Positions 6,910-9,453 of a stretch of 9,453 nt of DNA are shown one piece after another. Origin of the DNA: Bacteroidota bacterium. GTDB lineage: Bacteria > Bacteroidota > Bacteroidia > Flavobacteriales_D > Crocinitomicaceae. The stretch is taken from NCBI GenBank assembly GCA_016866415.1, contig VGML01000073.1:1-9453 (forward strand), in the 5' to 3' direction. Below the pieces are notes generated by a model. That model was given only the letters and a program-made list of their open reading frames with translations. It made no database searches and was not told the DNA's origin. The number at the start of each line of letters is the position of its first letter. The stretch's first letter is position 1. Both the position numbers and the translations under genes were made by a program.

Positions 6910-6919
6910 ACTGTCAAGA

Positions 6920-7867
6920 TTAAAACAACTTTATCTTATTCCCAAACGGAATAAAACGAGGAGTTTTAGACTGATAATCTTTGTATTTCGGATATTTTCT
7001 AGCAGAAATTTCCTCCGAAAAATCTGAACTTCCTTTGAAAAGGACTATTAGCAAAAGACATCCAGGAATCGACCAGTTGATCAATTCACCAGTAGCATTA
7101 ACGCTAAACAAATAAAAAACAACCCAAATTGTTTGTTCCATAGCGTAATTTGGATGACGAACTATTGCCCATAATCCTTTGGAAACAAATCCATCTGCAT
7201 ATTCACCCAATGGTTCTCCATTTTTGATACGTCTGTGTTTTTCTGTTTGAAAGTCATATTGCTGTTGATCTGCAACATATTCAAATGCAACACATAAAAC
7301 AAAAGTCAATGCCAACATCCAGTCAATGAAATTCAACGGGCCCGCATCCGCATTTAACGCTGTTAAGATTGGAAGTGTAAACAGAAAAATTAAAACATTT
7401 TGATATCCACTAATGAAGAATAAATTAAATAACATCCATATGAAACGATTGTTAAATCCCGGGCGTTTTCTTAATTCCTCCCAACGATAATCCTCTTCAC
7501 CTTGCCAAAATTTCAATACATAAGCGCCTCTTCGAGCAAAATTATAAGTCAATCGAATTCCCCATATTGTTACTAAAACAGCCATTAAAATCATTCGATA
7601 ATCAAATACACCTTTGTATCCTTGAAAACCCAGGAATGTCATTTGCCATACATACCAAATGGGAACGATACTCCATAGTTTATCAACCTGGGAATTATTT
7701 TTTGTCAATTCACCTACAATAAAACAGCAAGCAATTACTCCTCCAACAACGAATGACAGTTGGTTTAATATTTCCCATTGCAACAAAGTTGGCTCTGTTC
7801 CGAAATTTAAGGCTACAAATGGAACAACGATTACTGTGAAAATGAGAATAAGAATTGTGAATAACAT
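6920..7867 (-). CDS. DUF1295 / steroid 5-alpha-reductase-like integral membrane protein
   Basis: This 315-residue protein has several hydrophobic segments (roughly 1-20, 37-53, 67-82, 91-107, 142-170, 182-198, 242-257, 264-278). It carries the signatures of DUF1295: SQVDKLWSIVP (59-69), IRLTYNFARRG (104-114), EEDYRWEELRK (124-134), ADQQQYDF (199-206), LWAIVRHPNYAMEQTIW (232-248) and EISARKYPKYKDYQ (286-299). The C-terminal RHPNY and EE..KYP..Y elements are shared with steroid 5-alpha-reductases and isoprenylcysteine methyltransferases, which act on lipid-like substrates using NADPH or AdoMet. A lipid-modifying role in the inner membrane is therefore likely, but the substrate is unknown. It starts 4 nt after the thioesterase gene behind an A-rich stretch and is probably the last gene of the mscS operon. 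No clear terminator follows. The family call is strong, the reaction is not known. Confidence 0.9.
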   Translation of the reverse strand: MLFTILILIFTVIVVPFVALNFGTEPTLLQWEILNQLSFVVGGVIACCFIVGELTKNNSQVDKLWSIVPIWYVWQMTFLGFQGYKGVFDYRMILMAVLVTIWGIRLTYNFARRGAYVLKFWQGEEDYRWEELRKRPGFNNRFIWMLFNLFFISGYQNVLIFLFTLPILTALNADAGPLNFIDWMLALTFVLCVAFEYVADQQQYDFQTEKHRRIKNGEPLGEYADGFVSKGLWAIVRHPNYAMEQTIWVVFYLFSVNATGELINWSIPGCLLLIVLFKGSSDFSEEISARKYPKYKDYQSKTPRFIPFGNKIKLF

Positions 7868-7871
7868 CTTT

Positions 7872-8297
7872 TTATTTTTTATATCCTAATTTTAAACCAT
7901 CAAGGATCATAAATGTTCCAGTGCTTTTGGCAACTAACTGATCTTTTTGATTTTGAACATCCGCTTCAGCAAAAATAATTTTTCTACCTTTTCGAATAAT
8001 TTTGGATGTTGAAACTAGTTTATCGTTTTTCAATACCGCTTCAAAAAAACTAACCTTCATTTCCAATGTTGAAACTACAGAAAAATCTTTCTCAACTAGT
8101 GAAAGTGCACCAACTCCCATTGTAGCATCTAAAAGCGCAGAAATGCACCCACCGTGAACAGCAATTGGTGTAGCCAAATGAGCTTCGGAAACTTCTAACT
8201 TGTAAACGACTTTCCCGGGATCAATAATTTCAAAATCCATTCCAATTAGCCGACCGAACTGATTGTTTTTAATGTATTGTTCAATTAACGTTTTCAT
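7872..8297 (-). CDS. PaaI-like hotdog-fold thioesterase
   Basis: The product has 141 residues, a single hotdog domain of the PaaI/4HBT type that hydrolyses acyl-CoA thioesters in the cytoplasm. The defining segment is AVHGGCISALLDATMGVGAL (46-65): the HGG turn followed by the long hotdog helix, with Asp57 in the position used as catalytic acid/base in PaaI enzymes. Later strands are STLEMKVSFFEAV (76-88 region), IRKGRKIIFAEADV and VAKSTGTFMIL, all typical. Substrate (aryl- or fatty-acyl-CoA) cannot be told. Its ATG overlaps the stop of the MscS gene by one base (TAATG), and its stop is 4 nt from the DUF1295 ATG, so translation is probably coupled. Pairing with a lipid-reductase-like membrane protein hints at a role in acyl or lipid turnover, which is inference. 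Confidence 0.93.
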   Translation of the reverse strand: MKTLIEQYIKNNQFGRLIGMDFEIIDPGKVVYKLEVSEAHLATPIAVHGGCISALLDATMGVGALSLVEKDFSVVSTLEMKVSFFEAVLKNDKLVSTSKIIRKGRKIIFAEADVQNQKDQLVAKSTGTFMILDGLKLGYKK

Positions 8298-9097
8298 TAT
8301 TCTTTCACGAAACTTATTCCAGCCTCAGTCAAATTTTGATAAATGTTCTGATTTAAATCAAAAAATACATCATTGTATTCGTTATGATTTACCCAAAGAC
8401 GAATTGTAAAATTCAAACCTGTAGAACTCAATTCTTGAACAGCAATTTTATACTTCGGTGTCTTTAGTATTCTCGAATCTGCATTAACCGATTTTTCAAT
8501 TAATTCAAATACTTTCTTGACATCACAACCATAGTTAATAGGCAAAAGGATGTCGAGTCTTCGATTTTTTTCTCGCGTAATGTTAACAATACTTCCATTT
8601 GCTACTGGTCCATTTGGGAGAATTATTACCTTGTTGTCGGGAGCATACAGATAAGTATTGAAAATCTGGATTTCCTTTACCGTTCCCTGCTGACCTTGAG
8701 CATTGATTGTGTCACCCACTTTAAATGGCTTAAGAACCAAAATCATAATTCCTCCAGCGAAATTCGATAACGTTCCTGAAAACGCCATACCAATTGCCAA
8801 ACCAGCCGCACCCAAAACAGTAATAAAGGATGTCATTTGAATACCCAATTGAGTTATGGCTGTTATGACTACCATTATTTTTGATGCAAGGGATATGAAA
8901 CTTCCTAAGAAAGTTACTAATCCCGCATCGACTTTGCTCTTCATCATCGCCTTTCTCACCAATTTCGAAAGAACGTTAGCAAGCCAAAATCCAATGACCA
9001 AAATAAAAATTGCCATCAAAAGATTGGTTCCAGCGCTAATTAACCAATGATTAATTTCTTTATAATTTATACCAAAAATTGAATTTTCGTTTAACAT
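8297..9097 (-). CDS. Small-conductance mechanosensitive ion channel (MscS family)
   Basis: This 266-residue inner-membrane channel opens under membrane tension to release solutes during osmotic downshock. Two hydrophobic helices lie at about 18-43 and 62-85, followed by the pore helix region FITVLGAAGLAIGMAFSGTL (91-110) and SNFAGGIMILVLKPFKVGDT (111-130), closely matching E. coli MscS with its Gly/Ala packing pattern. The beta domain follows with GTVKEIQIFNTYL (138-150), NKVIILPNGPVANGSIVN (155-172) and the alpha/beta domain (about 178-263). The protein ends AGISFVKE, just where E. coli MscS (286 aa) continues into the strand that forms the C-terminal barrel, so that element is missing. The ATG at 9097 has a perfect -7 box upstream and a short leader with a hairpin. 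It is the first gene of the mscS-thioesterase-DUF1295 operon. Family certain; paralogues are common, so no specific symbol is given. Confidence 0.95.
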   Translation of the reverse strand: MLNENSIFGINYKEINHWLISAGTNLLMAIFILVIGFWLANVLSKLVRKAMMKSKVDAGLVTFLGSFISLASKIMVVITAITQLGIQMTSFITVLGAAGLAIGMAFSGTLSNFAGGIMILVLKPFKVGDTINAQGQQGTVKEIQIFNTYLYAPDNKVIILPNGPVANGSIVNITREKNRRLDILLPINYGCDVKKVFELIEKSVNADSRILKTPKYKIAVQELSSTGLNFTIRLWVNHNEYNDVFFDLNQNIYQNLTEAGISFVKE

Positions 9098-9099
9098 AA

Positions 9100-9114
9100 T
9101 TTGAATCTTTCAAA
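9100..9114. repeat. 15-bp dyad TTTGAA-TCT-TTCAAA at the mscS start
   Basis: A perfect six-base inverted repeat with a 3-nt centre fills the space between the -7 box (9118-9125) and the MscS start codon (9097). In RNA it could form a small hairpin whose base lies two nucleotides from the ATG; in DNA it could be an operator. The hexamer recurs at 9138-9143 and 9157-9162. Confidence 0.4.
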
Positions 9115-9117
9115 GTG

Positions 9118-9143
9118 CAAAAATAAGGATAGTATTTTTCAAA
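9118..9143 (-). promoter_or_regulatory. Promoter of the mscS-thioesterase-DUF1295 operon
   Basis: The minus strand has TTTGAA (9138-9143) and, 14 nt after its TTTG, a perfect -7 box TATTTTTG followed by C (9118-9125). Transcription would start near 9111, leaving a leader of about 14 nt. The -7 match is strong; the spacing is shorter than usually reported for the phylum. Confidence 0.55.
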
Positions 9144-9152
9144 CTTCTAACT

Positions 9153-9160
9153 TATCTTTG
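9153..9160 (+). promoter_or_regulatory. -7 box for the DUF218 gene, almost touching its start codon
   Basis: TATCTTTG is a perfect TAnnTTTG and ends only three bases before the ATG at 9164. With the usual distance to the transcript start, the mRNA would begin at or slightly inside the start codon, implying a leaderless message, unless this box is not used. No clear -33 TTTG is seen in the preceding bases, which instead hold T-rich sequence and the divergent mscS promoter. Confidence 0.45.
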
Positions 9161-9163
9161 AAT

Positions 9164-9453
9164 ATGTTTTTCATATTATCAAAACTACTTGCATTTGTGC
9201 TTTCCCCATTTCTCTGGTTTATAATTAGCCTTTTGGTGTTTTTCTTTCAAAAAAATGAAGTTTGGAAAAAGCGATTTAAGTATTTGACAATCTTTCTCCT
9301 AGTATTCTTTACAAGTGGATTCCCAATTGGATTTTTAATCAGAAATTGGGAGATTCCCGGAAAAAAAATTGAACAGACATCGCAATATGACATTGGAATA
9401 GTCTTATCTGGAATGTTCGAATACAATCGTGACTTAAATACGCTTTCCGATCG
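9164..9453 (+). CDS. YdcF/ElyC-type DUF218 membrane protein, N-terminal part (partial at right edge)
   Basis: The frame from the ATG at 9164 is open to the window end (96 full codons plus two bases). It begins MFFILSKLLAFVLSPFLWFI, the usual start of Bacteroidota DUF218 proteins. Two hydrophobic segments at about 4-28 and 40-59 flank a basic loop (KNEVWKKRFK). After these comes QYDIGIVLSGM (74-84), which matches the first strand and glycine loop of the DUF218 domain (typically D-x-IVVLGGG). The family includes YdcF, SanA and ElyC of E. coli; ElyC affects use of the lipid carrier in envelope polysaccharide synthesis, others are poorly understood. Most of the domain is beyond the edge, so the assignment rests on the membrane anchor and one motif. 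It diverges from the mscS operon across a 66-bp shared region. Confidence 0.8.
   Translation, partial: MFFILSKLLAFVLSPFLWFIISLLVFFFQKNEVWKKRFKYLTIFLLVFFTSGFPIGFLIRNWEIPGKKIEQTSQYDIGIVLSGMFEYNRDLNTLSD

Noticed and set aside
6898..6919. Terminator after the mscS-thioesterase-DUF1295 operon
   Set aside because: The palindrome there is AT-rich, lacks a loop and is not followed by a T-run in the minus direction.
1..9453. Mobile elements, CRISPR arrays, tRNA/rRNA genes, defence or toxin-antitoxin systems
   Set aside because: I found no transposase or integrase-like frame, no regularly spaced repeats, no cloverleaf-like sequence and no recognisable defence gene; all large frames belong to ordinary chromosomal families.

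Overview
The window looks like ordinary chromosomal core sequence from a low-GC member of the Bacteroidota, most likely Flavobacteriales. A Crocinitomicaceae/Fluviicola-like source is a guess from protein style, not a placement. Supporting signs are a DUF5606 protein (a family I know only from this phylum), a TonB-dependent receptor with an N-terminal carboxypeptidase-regulatory-like domain and a short plug, an OmpA protein with a jelly-roll-like N-terminal region, -7 boxes of the Bacteroidota type TAnnTTTG, and A-rich translation starts without clear Shine-Dalgarno sequences.

Layout from left to right. (1) 1-817, minus: the first 272 codons of a TonB-dependent receptor whose gene runs off the left edge. 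(2) 818-1481: AT-rich spacer with divergent promoter-like elements, one possible 71-residue membrane protein on the plus strand (1031-1246), and a strong probably bidirectional terminator at 1421-1465. (3) 1482-6190, minus: a compact run transcribed as M3 oligopeptidase, uracil-DNA glycosylase (ung), uroporphyrinogen decarboxylase (hemE) and an OmpA-family lipid-envelope protein. Spacings are 5 nt, 32 nt and an 11-nt overlap; a good -7 box lies before the peptidase and the terminator lies after the OmpA gene, so a single operon is likely. (4) 6253-6804, minus: a DUF5606 protein with a lysine/alanine/proline-rich tail and its own promoter region that contains nested inverted repeats. (5) 6920-9097, minus: MscS-type channel, PaaI-like hotdog thioesterase and DUF1295 membrane protein, joined by a 1-nt stop/start overlap and a 4-nt gap; an operon with a membrane or lipid theme. 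(6) 9098-9163: a 66-bp divergent promoter region holding one -7 box for each direction and four TTTGAA/TTCAAA hexamers. (7) 9164-9453, plus: the N-terminus of a YdcF/ElyC-type DUF218 membrane protein running off the right edge, apparently with almost no leader.

No tRNA, rRNA, insertion sequence, CRISPR array, prophage or defence gene is visible. I do not see a novel multi-gene system here. The most worthwhile points are the promoter architecture (TTTGAA about 14-15 nt before TAnnTTT), the crowded divergent region at the right end, the altered peptidoglycan-binding motif in the OmpA protein, and the MscS channel that stops before the usual C-terminal barrel. Three genes (ung, hemE, and the small membrane ORF) have longer frames that begin with TTG; in each case I prefer the downstream ATG.
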